From the NCBI RefSeq assembly GCF_014750655.1, contig NZ_JABBXD010000001.1, positions 1 to 64,000 on the forward strand: 64,000 nucleotides of DNA, written 5' to 3'. The notes below the pieces were generated by a model. That model made no database searches. It had not been told where the DNA came from and saw only the letters and a program-made list of their open reading frames with translations. The stretch is from Salinimonas profundi (GTDB lineage: Bacteria > Pseudomonadota > Gammaproteobacteria > Enterobacterales > Alteromonadaceae). The translations under genes and the position numbers were made by a program. This document shows, in pieces, positions 10,325 to 18,192 of the stretch; positions within the stretch are counted from its first letter, which is position 1, and every line of letters starts with the position of its first letter.

Positions 10325-11013
10325 AGTCAGGTTCTTATTTATAAATATTGTAAATCACTCAATGCAGCAGACAGTGCACGGTAGGCTTTAAAGGTAGAGA
10401 AACTTCATTTCCTTGATTCTGACTGCACTGCTCATATTGTGAGAGTTTGTTCAATAACCCAAATAGTTACGGTCCATCATTGCGTTGATTAGTCCGAAAG
10501 TTAACAACACCATGCTCACACAGATGGAGGCTAGATTAAAAGTTTTTAACAATAACTTCTACACTTTTGGTTACAAGCTCAGCCGGTATACTGTTTCAAG
10601 TGAAAAACTTTTCGCGGAAGTGCGTGTACAACAAGAAGACAAAGACGGCCTTTGTTAAGGCTTATACAGCCCGACATTTAAGTATGTACAGTCTGCTTGG
10701 TTTTCGACGTAGGGGGGCAATGTGGTTGACACCAACCACGCAGTGAATTTCATAAAAAATAAGTGGCGCAATTAAGTAAAGTAATTGGGGTGTTCATGGC
10801 GAGAGCATTTGGAGATTAACGTGCTATTACAGCTCGAGATGCTGTTGATAAGATAATTATTTTGAAGAGTCATCAGCAAAGCTCTTGATTGAAGGAGCTT
10901 AAAGAAGTAGAAATGTTGTACAAAGGTTTGTTAAAGCAAAGCTGTGCGGCGTTGCGCCGGGTACCTTGAAAAAGTGGGCACGTCATATCAACCTCCACAA
11001 CACTCAGCCTATG
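10325..11013. other. Long region without a supported gene
   Basis: About 690 bases upstream of the hydrolase. Short frames exist on both strands, but none has a ribosome site, a domain or a length that would support it. The promoter of the hydrolase-kinase pair should lie close to 10,325-10,450 on the minus strand. The rest resembles eroded sequence, as elsewhere in this accessory region. Confidence 0.4.
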
Positions 11014-11220
11014 TTAACTCCTGGGGATTTTCAAAAAATTTAGCCTTTTACGCCACGCTTTGACTTTGTATCTATGCTTTTCAAGTAATACGATAGTTGC
11101 TTCGCAAATATCGTCAACCTCGGATTGAGCCTCTCTCACGGTCCAATAGAACTCGTGACTTCTCAGATCCATTTCAAACTTTTTAACAGCTTTAGTGTGT
11201 CTTGCTATCAATTTTTTCAT
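11014..11220 (-). CDS. Small hypothetical protein (68 aa), doubtful
   Basis: A 68-residue, basic, helix-prone frame beginning MKKLIARHTKAVKKFEM. No family recognised. The ribosome site is weak (GAG about 20 bases upstream), and the surrounding DNA is degenerate, so this may be a chance or relict frame. Confidence 0.3.
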   Translation of the reverse strand: MKKLIARHTKAVKKFEMDLRSHEFYWTVREAQSEVDDICEATIVLLEKHRYKVKAWRKRLNFLKIPRS

Positions 11221-11818
11221 GATTATCGTGGCTTTACTTTCTCAATATTAATTTTATAGCACAAATTAAAGCAGTGTAAACCCGATTGGGTCGTTAATAA
11301 AAACGTTTAACTTATATTGGTCCAGGCTAGCTTTTGAGAAGTGTTTTCGACCAGCGCTCAGTAGTGGCTTGCTCTCACGGCGTTTAGCAACCAACATTGT
11401 TATTTCTCAAATAGCTTCCCTATAACGGAGCGGAAACAGTGATAAAAATTTCAGCTACCGGATTGAATCGCCGCCAACCAATCGACACCGCTAAGTATTG
11501 CCTTTAGCTCATTTTCAGAAAATTGGCCGACGCTTTTTGGCGTGCCCGATTTCGTGGTAAGCTTGAATCTGGATGCATTAAAACTGTCGCGAACTGCTTT
11601 GTACAGCAGTAATTGATGTTGTGCTATGCGCTCTTACCGCGACCTCAAAAACATTACTAGCAACCGCCTTTTCACCGGCGATAGCATATCTCAAATCTCC
11701 AATTTATTTTTTGCTCATTTAAAAGGATTGCCATCACCCTAAACCTGTCAGGAAACAAATGAACTTAAAGTACGCTCACTTTAATTTTCTCCTATATTTT
11801 GACAAATAGCTAAAAGGT
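11221..11818. other. Degenerate stretch left of the IS3 element
   Basis: About 600 bases. It contains one coherent peptide remnant on the minus strand (listed separately at 11,451-11,632) and otherwise nothing I can name. Confidence 0.4.
11451..11632 (-). pseudogene. Unidentified protein remnant (C-terminal piece)
   Basis: On the minus strand, a frame without a usable start codon runs from about 11,632 to a TGA at 11,451-11,453. It contains LLLYKAVRDSFNASRFKL and then GQFSENELKAILSGVDW. The composition is protein-like, but a stop lies directly upstream. I do not recognise the family; it may be the tail of a lost gene of an older mobile element. Confidence 0.35.
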
Positions 11819-11839
11819 AGTGAAAACCTCTCCTAATTA
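11819..11839. repeat. Extra IS-end-like sequence outside the left IS end
   Basis: AGTGAAAACCTCTCCTAATTA matches the outer right end of the IS (complement of 13,026-13,046) at 19 of 21 positions. It continues into the TAATTA part that the inner left end lacks. Either this is the true left end, or it is the relict of an earlier copy. Confidence 0.6.
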
Positions 11840-11855
11840 TGTAAACCTCCCCTAA
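11840..11855. repeat. Left terminal inverted repeat of the IS3 element
   Basis: TGTAAACCTCCCCTAA, identical over 16 bases to the complement of the right end. It starts with TG, as IS3-family ends do. Confidence 0.75.
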
Positions 11856-11916
11856 ACTAGTGACATACCTTTTTAGAGTTCTTCGGCGTACACTGAGCCA
11901 AGAAGGAGAACTCCTG

Positions 11917-12183
11917 ATGAAAAAGTCCCGATACACAGAAACACAAATCGTTAAGATTCTGAAGGAAGTGGAAGCTGGCCGACTGGTTAAAGAGGTCTGC
12001 CGTGAGTACGGCATTTCAGACGCCACCTACTACAACTGGAAAGCCAAATACGGTGGTATGGAGGCCTCGGACATCAAGCGCCTGAAAGAGCTTGAGGACG
12101 AGAACAGGCGGCTGAAATCGATGTTTGCCGATCTCAGCCTGGAACACCGGATATTGAAAGATATCGTTGAAAAAAAGCTGTAA
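11917..12183 (+). CDS. IS3-family transposase OrfA
   Basis: An 88-residue OrfA. An HTH_Tnp_1 type helix-turn-helix spans residues 1-55 (KSRYTETQIVKILKEVEAG, YGISDATYYNWKAKYGG). A leucine-rich coiled coil follows (KELEDENRRLKSMFADL). AAGGAG lies just upstream of ATG 11,917, which I prefer to the longer frame at 11,860. Its last codons contain the slippery A7G for -1 frameshifting into OrfB. Alone it is the DNA-binding, regulatory product. Confidence 0.88.
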   Translation: MKKSRYTETQIVKILKEVEAGRLVKEVCREYGISDATYYNWKAKYGGMEASDIKRLKELEDENRRLKSMFADLSLEHRILKDIVEKKL

Positions 12184-12239
12184 AGCCAGCGATCAGACGT
12201 GAACTAGTGAATTATGCGCGAGAGTAGCATGGCGTCAGT

Positions 12240-13028
12240 TTGCGGATGGCGTGTCGCGTAGTTGGCATCAGTTACTCGGTCTATCGTTATCAGCCGGATA
12301 AAGCGCGCGATGACAAGATCATCGCAAAGCTACAGGAAGCCGTTGAACGGTATCCCGCCTACGGATTCAGTAAGCTATTTAAGATCCTAAAACGCTGGGG
12401 TCACGGCTGGAACCATAAACGTGTGTATCGCATTTACTGCGAGCTAAAGCTGAATAAACGCCGACGAGGAAAACGACGCCTACCAGCAAGAAACCCAGAG
12501 CTTCTAGCGGTTCCAGCTCAGGCCAAACATTGCTGGTCGATGGACTTTATGTGTGACAGCCTACAATGCGGCAGGCGCTTCAGAACGTTTAACCTGGTGG
12601 ACGACTTCAACCGTGAAGCGTTGGCCATTGAGATTGATTTAAACCTGCCGTCGCAGCGGGTTGTACGCGTACTGGAACGCGTCGTCGCCTGGCGAGGTTA
12701 CCCAGCCAAACTACGCATGGACAATGGGCCAGAGTTCATCTCCATCGCACTGGCCGACTGGGCGGAAGAGCATGGCATCGCGCTGGAATTTATCAAACCG
12801 GGTAAGCCTACACAAAACTCTTACATCGAGCGTTTTAACCGGACTTACCGCGACGAAATACTCAATATGTACGTCTTCAGAACACTCAATGAAGTGCGTG
12901 AACTGACAGATAGCTGGGTGACTGAATATAACGAAGAACGCCCCCATGATGCGCTGAATGATCTGACACCATGGAAATATTTAACCAAGCATGAACAGGC
13001 CGAAACCTCTAATTATGGGTGTAACTAA
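12240..13028 (+). CDS. IS3-family transposase OrfB (DDE integrase), interrupted upstream
   Basis: A 262-residue integrase core. It contains an HTH_21 region near residues 20-75 (AVERYPAYGFSKLFKIL), then the DDE catalytic set: WSMDFM, RMDNGPEF and the Glu in QNSYIERFNRTYRDEIL, and the tail YNEERPHDAL. In the frame read after -1 slippage from OrfA, the peptide continues AVKPAIRRELVNYARE and then meets TAG at 12,225-12,227, where relatives have a Gln or His codon. So OrfAB would stop early, and only a weakly started OrfB could be made. Catalytic residues are present. Transposition is unlikely without suppression of the amber. Confidence 0.85.
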   Translation: MRMACRVVGISYSVYRYQPDKARDDKIIAKLQEAVERYPAYGFSKLFKILKRWGHGWNHKRVYRIYCELKLNKRRRGKRRLPARNPELLAVPAQAKHCWSMDFMCDSLQCGRRFRTFNLVDDFNREALAIEIDLNLPSQRVVRVLERVVAWRGYPAKLRMDNGPEFISIALADWAEEHGIALEFIKPGKPTQNSYIERFNRTYRDEILNMYVFRTLNEVRELTDSWVTEYNEERPHDALNDLTPWKYLTKHEQAETSNYGCN

Positions 13029-13044
13029 TTAGGGGAGGTTTACA
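13029..13044. repeat. Right terminal inverted repeat of the IS3 element
   Basis: TTAGGGGAGGTTTACA, the exact complement of the inner left end. The OrfB stop ends one base before it. Confidence 0.75.
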
Positions 13045-13046
13045 CT

Positions 13047-13471
13047 GCCTCAATAAAGTTAGTTTTTCAGTATATAAATTGAAACTAACATCGGATCACT
13101 TCGAATAAAAGTTTTACTTTGTAATCAGACCTCTAAGAAGTATGACCCTGCAAGTATCTTCAATTTTACTGATTGCCGATAGGAACCTCTTACAGATTTT
13201 TACAAATTACTGCAATGCAGCATTAATAAATGAGCCAGCGCAAGAATGTCACGGACGATCTGGCATAGTTGGACGGGCCTGTTGCTCTCCAAGATGCTCT
13301 TCATTGATCCGATTACTAATCTCACTTTCAAAGTTTTCCTTTTTATACCGGACTTTGGTGTCTGGATAAAGAGAATCCCCGTACTAAAATATCTGTATTA
13401 GCAGTCTGAATTTATTTATAGACATGTAGCGAATGCTTTTAGTAGAGATATAAATTCATATTCTACGACAA
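13047..13471. other. Spacer between IS element and AraC gene
   Basis: About 425 bases. A 75-codon frame on the plus strand (13,142-13,369) has no ribosome site and no recognisable domain, so I do not call it. I see no terminator for the convergent araC-type gene. Confidence 0.4.
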
Positions 13472-14386
13472 TCAAGCCTGAGCCAATTTATTTCGAAGCT
13501 CGCTCACATCTTTGGCAGGGGAGCAGCCATAAAAGCGACCATATTCCCGACTAAATTGGGACGGACTTTCATAGCCAACCTGAAACGCTGCCGAAGCTGC
13601 ATCAAGATATTCTGTGAGCATCAGGTTCCTTGCTTCTTGCAGGCGAAGCTGTTTAACGTATTGCAATGGACTCATCGCCGTCATGTTACGAAAATGATGG
13701 TGAAACGTAGATACGCCCATGTTGGCTATCTGGGCTAACTGTTCTACCCGCACGGCCTCTGAGAAGTGTGTTTTTAGCCAGGATATCGCTTTGGCAACCT
13801 GGTAGGTCTGCGTGCCCATGGCAGCAAGTTGTCGAAGAGTATTCCCTTGTTCTCCCATCAGAAGCCGATAGAAGATTTCCTTTCTTACTAATGGTGCGAG
13901 TACAGCGATTTGTTCTGTTTCATCAACCAGGTCAATCATTCGTTGAAACGCGTTTACCAAAGGTGGTGACAACTTACCAGTCACCATGCCTCGTTCAGCG
14001 CGTTTGGTTCTTGAAGGCGGAAGCTGACTATCGGTCATTAACTGAGTAATTTCCTGATAGTCAAATGTGAGTTTAAGCCCAAGGTATGGCACTTCATTAC
14101 TGGCATCAATAACCTGCGCAACAACGGGCAAATGAACGCCGGAGAAAAGGTAGTGCTGAGTATCGTACGTGTACTTTTCGTCTCCTAGTTGTACACGTTT
14201 TGCACCTTGGGCAATAAGACACACACTCGGTTCATACAATCCGGCAATAGGCTTGGCGGCATCCGTCTTCTTGAAGACTGTCAGGCCTGGCACCTTTGTG
14301 GGTAAATACCCTTCGTTCTCTGTTAGCCTTGCAATACTGTTTGCAAGACTACTCATCTGGTTTGCTAACACTGACTCTGTCTTCAT
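13472..14386 (-). CDS. AraC-family transcriptional regulator
   Basis: A 304-residue regulator. An AraC_N type sensor domain (PF06719-like) spans about 20-180 (LYEPSVCLIAQGAKRVQLG is characteristic), and two C-terminal helix-turn-helix units span about 205-300 (VEQLAQIANMGVSTFHHHF and AASAAFQVGYESPSQFSREY). It is divergent from the hydrolase at 14,601, with a 214-base shared upstream region, the usual layout for an activator of the neighbouring operon. Inferred: it controls the hydrolase / lipoprotein hydrolase / decarboxylase-cupin genes. The inducer is unknown; relatives often sense aldehydes or aromatics, but nothing here proves that. Confidence 0.9.
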   Translation of the reverse strand: MKTESVLANQMSSLANSIARLTENEGYLPTKVPGLTVFKKTDAAKPIAGLYEPSVCLIAQGAKRVQLGDEKYTYDTQHYLFSGVHLPVVAQVIDASNEVPYLGLKLTFDYQEITQLMTDSQLPPSRTKRAERGMVTGKLSPPLVNAFQRMIDLVDETEQIAVLAPLVRKEIFYRLLMGEQGNTLRQLAAMGTQTYQVAKAISWLKTHFSEAVRVEQLAQIANMGVSTFHHHFRNMTAMSPLQYVKQLRLQEARNLMLTEYLDAASAAFQVGYESPSQFSREYGRFYGCSPAKDVSELRNKLAQA

Positions 14387-14600
14387 TCACATCACCTGGA
14401 ACGCCAAGACTTCTGCATTAAGTATAGCGCCGTATGAAACACGGTAATACCGATTCAATCGCATCCCAGAGAAATAGGCAATCATTGAGCAGGAATTGAA
14501 TACTGGCTTTGCCGCTTAGTCGCTATGTTATTACCAGTACCACGAATAATTGTAAGCCCCTGATGGGTTTACCAGATAGAGCTGGTGAGGAGAAATGTAA

Positions 14601-15656
14601 ATGAGAGTAATAGCAAAGACAGCAGCGTTGCTGTTAACCGTACATTTACTGTCGGGAGAGGCAAGCTCCGCTGATTATCAGCAAAACCCGTTCACTTTAG
14701 TTTATAAAGGCGCGATTACAGAGAATGAAAGTGGCGAAGTCAATATTCGCTCAGTCAGGTATGTGGTAAACAGAATCAGCATTGCCGCAAACGTTTATAC
14801 ACCGCGTGAGTACGATACCTCAAGAAGCTATCCGGCCATTGTTGTTGCCCACCCCAATGGTGGTGTCAAAGAGCAGGTTGCTGGTTTGTACGCTCAGCGG
14901 CTTGCTGAGCAAGGGTACATCACTATTGTCGCTGATGCTGCCTACCAGGGAGAAAGCGGCGGAGAACCTCGAAACGTTGATAAACCTGCCAATCGTATAG
15001 ATGACATTCACGGCATGGCAGACTTTATATCCAGATTCGAAGGCGTTGATCCTGAGCGCATTGGTTTACTGGGTATATGTGGGGGTGGCGGCTACGCTTT
15101 AAAGGCAGCCCAGACAGATAAACGATTTCAGTCGATTGCAACCTTAAGCATGTTTAATACTGGGCGGGTTCGGCGTAATGGCTATATGGATTCTGCATTG
15201 GACACAGTACAGCAGCGACTAGTATCTGCTTCTGATGCCAGCCAAAAAGAAGCGCTGACTGGCGAAGTTACCTATGTTGGTGATACTAAACTCAGCGAGG
15301 AACAAATTTCAGCCCTACCGTTTGAACTCTATCGCCAGGGATTCGAATACTATTGGGACACGCATGCTCATCCAAATTCTACATTTCGCTACACCGAGAG
15401 CAGCTTGCTGTCACTGATGAACTTTGATGCCACTACGAATATGGCATTACTTCACCAGCCGCTACTGATGGTGGCAGGAAGTGAAGCCGACTCACTCTAC
15501 ATGACAAAAGAAGCCTATGCGTTGGCAACAGGAACAGAATCAAAAGCAATGCACCTTATCGATAGGGCTACGCACATAGAAACTTACTGGAAGCCCCACT
15601 ATGTTGATGAGGCAATGGTTAAATTCACCGCGTTTTTTGCCGACACGCTAGGTTAA
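14601..15656 (+). CDS. Secreted alpha/beta hydrolase, YcjY/dienelactone-hydrolase type
   Basis: A 351-residue protein with a Sec signal peptide (MRVIAKTAALLLTVHLLSG, cleavage near residue 24). The alpha/beta hydrolase core has the oxyanion-side VVAHPNGGVKEQ near 92-103 and a nucleophile elbow GICGGGGYA near 168-176, where cysteine replaces the usual serine, as in dienelactone hydrolases and YcjY-like proteins. The acid and base lie toward the C terminus (GSEADS, ATHIETYW). A good AGGAG precedes the ATG. It is the first gene of a three-gene plus-strand run, 12 bases before the next gene and divergent from an AraC regulator. Substrate unknown; xenobiotic or ester hydrolysis in the periplasm is a guess. 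Confidence 0.82.
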   Translation: MRVIAKTAALLLTVHLLSGEASSADYQQNPFTLVYKGAITENESGEVNIRSVRYVVNRISIAANVYTPREYDTSRSYPAIVVAHPNGGVKEQVAGLYAQRLAEQGYITIVADAAYQGESGGEPRNVDKPANRIDDIHGMADFISRFEGVDPERIGLLGICGGGGYALKAAQTDKRFQSIATLSMFNTGRVRRNGYMDSALDTVQQRLVSASDASQKEALTGEVTYVGDTKLSEEQISALPFELYRQGFEYYWDTHAHPNSTFRYTESSLLSLMNFDATTNMALLHQPLLMVAGSEADSLYMTKEAYALATGTESKAMHLIDRATHIETYWKPHYVDEAMVKFTAFFADTLG

Positions 15657-15668
15657 GGAAGCCGTAAT

Positions 15669-16758
15669 ATGAAAATTCAGATGAAACCCAGCCATACCGG
15701 AATACTAATGGTGCTGGTTGCGCTTATCGTGAGTGCCTGTTCGACAACAGAACGCACCGCTACGCAATCACCGATAATGATTGCTGAACAGGGTAGCTTT
15801 GCAGTGGGTGGCTCCACAATACAAAGTAAAGGCGAATTCGATCCCATTGAACTTAGCACCGATGGACAGACCCTGCATGGTGACCATGCGTATGTGTTTT
15901 ACCAGGTTCCGGTAGACAAGCGCTCCTATCCACTAGTGATGTGGCATGGCTTCGGTCAGTTTTCTAAAACCTGGGAGTCCACGCCTGACGGGCGTGAGGG
16001 GTATCAAAATATCTTTTTACGCAAAGGTTACGGCGTTTATCTTATTGACCAGCCTCGTCGCGGAAATGCGGGAAAAGGTACGCAGCCTGGCACATACACA
16101 CCAATACCAGATGAAACAAAAGTGGTTTAATGTATTTCGGGTAGGACAATGGCCGGAGTATTTTACCGATGTACAGTTTCCTACTGATGACGCTTCACTG
16201 GAGCAGTATTTCCGGCAAATGACACCGGACATTGGCCCGATTGATGTCGATGTAAACGCTGATGCAGTGGACGCGCTTTTCGACAAAATTGGCGACGGCA
16301 TTCTTGTGACGCACTCTCATAGTGGCGGTATGGGCTGGCAGGCAGCCATGCAAAATCCCAAAATTAAGGCCATTGTGTCTTATGAACCTGGCAGTAATTT
16401 TGTATTTCCAGCAGGCGAAGTGCCTGAACCCAAACCAAGCTCAAGTGGTGAACTAACCGCAAAAGAAGTGTCGCTGACAGAATTTATCAAGCTCACCACA
16501 ATCCCTATCGTCATTTATTACGGCGACAATATCCCCGAACAACCCAGTAATATGCCCGGACAGGATGGCTGGCGGGTGCGACTAGAAATGGCCTATGAAT
16601 GGGCAGACGCGATTAATCGTCATGGTGGTGACGCCCAGGTTGTGCACTTACCGAAGGTGGGCATGTATGGCAATACACACTTCCCCTTTTCTGATCTGAA
16701 TAATCTAGAAATCGCTGAATTGATGGCTGACTGGCTAAGCAAAAAAGGCTTGGACTAA
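15669..16758 (+). pseudogene. Alpha/beta hydrolase lipoprotein, frameshifted
   Basis: The first frame (15,669-16,130) gives a lipoprotein signal with lipobox VSAC, then LVMWHGFGQFSKTWES and GYGVYLIDQPRRGNAGKG. It ends at a TAA (16,128-16,130) just after a short A run. The next frame continues directly with QKWFNVFRVGQWPEYF, the nucleophile region LVTHSHSGGMGWQAA and the C-terminal His region MYGNTHFPF, stopping at 16,758. Together they make about 362 residues of an esterase resembling the Alcaligenes esterase-713 group. One single-base indel near 16,115-16,125 explains the break. It may be a real pseudogene or a sequencing error; both halves keep normal codon use and every catalytic region. 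Confidence 0.8.
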
Positions 16759-16794
16759 TCTCCAGGCATTCTCCCGAATAAGAAGGCTCACAAA

Positions 16795-17931
16795 ATGAAT
16801 ATGACGACGTTAGTAACCAAGAAATTGTTATTCGTAATGCAGGGTTTGTGCTTTTGTATGCTCACTGTCGCTACTGCTTATGCCAAAGATGCAGACACCG
16901 CACTCACGGACAGACAGAAAGCCATTATCCCTATTGCTGCACTCACTGCCACAGGAGATACACAGGCGCTAGAGAAGGCGCTCAACGACGGGCTGAATAA
17001 GGGGCTGACAGTTAATGAAGTCAAAGAAATCTTTATTCACTCTTATGCCTACGCGGGGTTCCCTCGCGCGCTGAATGGAATCAATACTTTCATCACGGTA
17101 ACAGAGGAGCGCAAGGCGCAAGGGATCGCCGATAAGACAGGCGCAGAAGCTACCCCTGTGCCCGCTAACTACAACGCAAATGCCGTCGGTCATAAAGTAG
17201 GTAACGATTTAGTCGGCAGAGATATTTCAAATCGCACAACAGGCTACGCGGCATTTGTGCCAACTATTGATATCTTTCTTGTAGAGCATCTGTTTGCCGA
17301 TATTTTTTATCGGGATGTTTTAAGCGTCAAGGACAGGGAGCTCGTTACCATCAGCATGTTATCGGCAATGACTGGTGCTGAAGCACAACTCACATCGCAT
17401 ATGAAACTTTCTCAACGGGTTGGATACACAAATTCGCAGCTTCGCGAATTTACGCAGATATTAATTGAAACCGTGAGCCAGGGTAGTGCCACCAGAGCAC
17501 AGAAGATACTGACTGACGAGCTGAATATCGCGATGACTGACACCAATATAGCTACTGTTATGGTCAATCGGGATAGGTCAGCCACGATGGGGGCAGCGGA
17601 TAAGTTTACTGGCAACGCAAAAATCACGTCACGCTTTACCTCTTCGGTCTCCTCGCATTACAGGGGCGCGATGGTCGAATTTGAGGCAGGTGCCCGAACT
17701 GCGTGGCATACACACCCTAAAGGGCAAACACTCATCATTATTTCCGGTAAAGGGAGGGTTCAACAAGAAGGCAACAAGGCGAAAGCCCTACTACCAGGTG
17801 ATGTTGTCACTATCCCTCCTCATACCAAACACTGGCATGGTGCTGCACCGGATTCTGCCATGTCCCATATTGCTATTTTGACACCTAATGACGGTGAAAC
17901 AGTTACCTGGATGGGGTTAGTTAAGGATTAA
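16795..17931 (+). CDS. Secreted carboxymuconolactone decarboxylase-cupin fusion
   Basis: A 378-residue protein with a signal peptide (cleavage after ATAYA, near residue 30). Two carboxymuconolactone decarboxylase-like repeats follow (about 40-110 with VKEIFIHSYAYAGFP, and about 155-250 with RELVTISMLSAMTGAEAQL), then a cupin at about 275-370. The cupin metal ligands are visible in AWHTHPKGQTL (near 305) and TKHWHGA. The CxxC/CxxH pair of AhpD-type peroxidases is absent. Fusions of this type are common near AraC regulators and alpha/beta hydrolases. Third gene of the run, 36 bases after the previous one. Substrate unknown. Confidence 0.87.
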   Translation: MNMTTLVTKKLLFVMQGLCFCMLTVATAYAKDADTALTDRQKAIIPIAALTATGDTQALEKALNDGLNKGLTVNEVKEIFIHSYAYAGFPRALNGINTFITVTEERKAQGIADKTGAEATPVPANYNANAVGHKVGNDLVGRDISNRTTGYAAFVPTIDIFLVEHLFADIFYRDVLSVKDRELVTISMLSAMTGAEAQLTSHMKLSQRVGYTNSQLREFTQILIETVSQGSATRAQKILTDELNIAMTDTNIATVMVNRDRSATMGAADKFTGNAKITSRFTSSVSSHYRGAMVEFEAGARTAWHTHPKGQTLIIISGKGRVQQEGNKAKALLPGDVVTIPPHTKHWHGAAPDSAMSHIAILTPNDGETVTWMGLVKD

Positions 17932-18192
17932 CTCTATACTACGAGAAAGTGGGAGCGGCGCCTCAAAAAGATTGGCTTTCAAATCGCCACATCATATCGC
18001 CAGCAGTTCATGCGAAATTATCATCTTAGTCCAAGAGAGAAGGTAAAGCAGTTTCAAAGATGGAGAAGTTGGGAGCAGGGCAAATAATAGTTCAGGTGTT
18101 TTATTCATCAATATCAGTATTGGGCACGAAAGTGTAATTACCCGGCGTGCCCAGTATGCTTGATTTTGAAGCTCTTAGCGTTTAAATAGGCA

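Larger units (their letters stand above)
11840..13044 (+). mobile_element. IS3-family insertion sequence, nearly complete, about 1.2 kb
   Basis: An IS with OrfA and OrfB in the IS3 arrangement. The ends share a 16-bp perfect inverted repeat: TGTAAACCTCCCCTAA at 11,840-11,855 and its complement at 13,029-13,044. I find no flanking direct repeat. A second, slightly diverged end-like sequence lies directly outside the left end (11,819-11,839). A slippery A7G (12,170-12,177) at the end of OrfA fits the usual -1 frameshift, but an amber codon at 12,225-12,227 interrupts the OrfB frame just after it. Inferred: recently arrived relative to the other IS debris, but probably unable to make full transposase. 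Confidence 0.85.

Noticed and set aside
13142-13369. 75-codon plus-strand frame between IS and AraC gene
   Set aside because: No ribosome site, no recognisable family, unusual composition.
16100-16140. Programmed frameshift in the hydrolase lipoprotein
   Set aside because: No slippery heptamer plus downstream structure is seen; the family does not use frameshifting. A plain indel is more likely.
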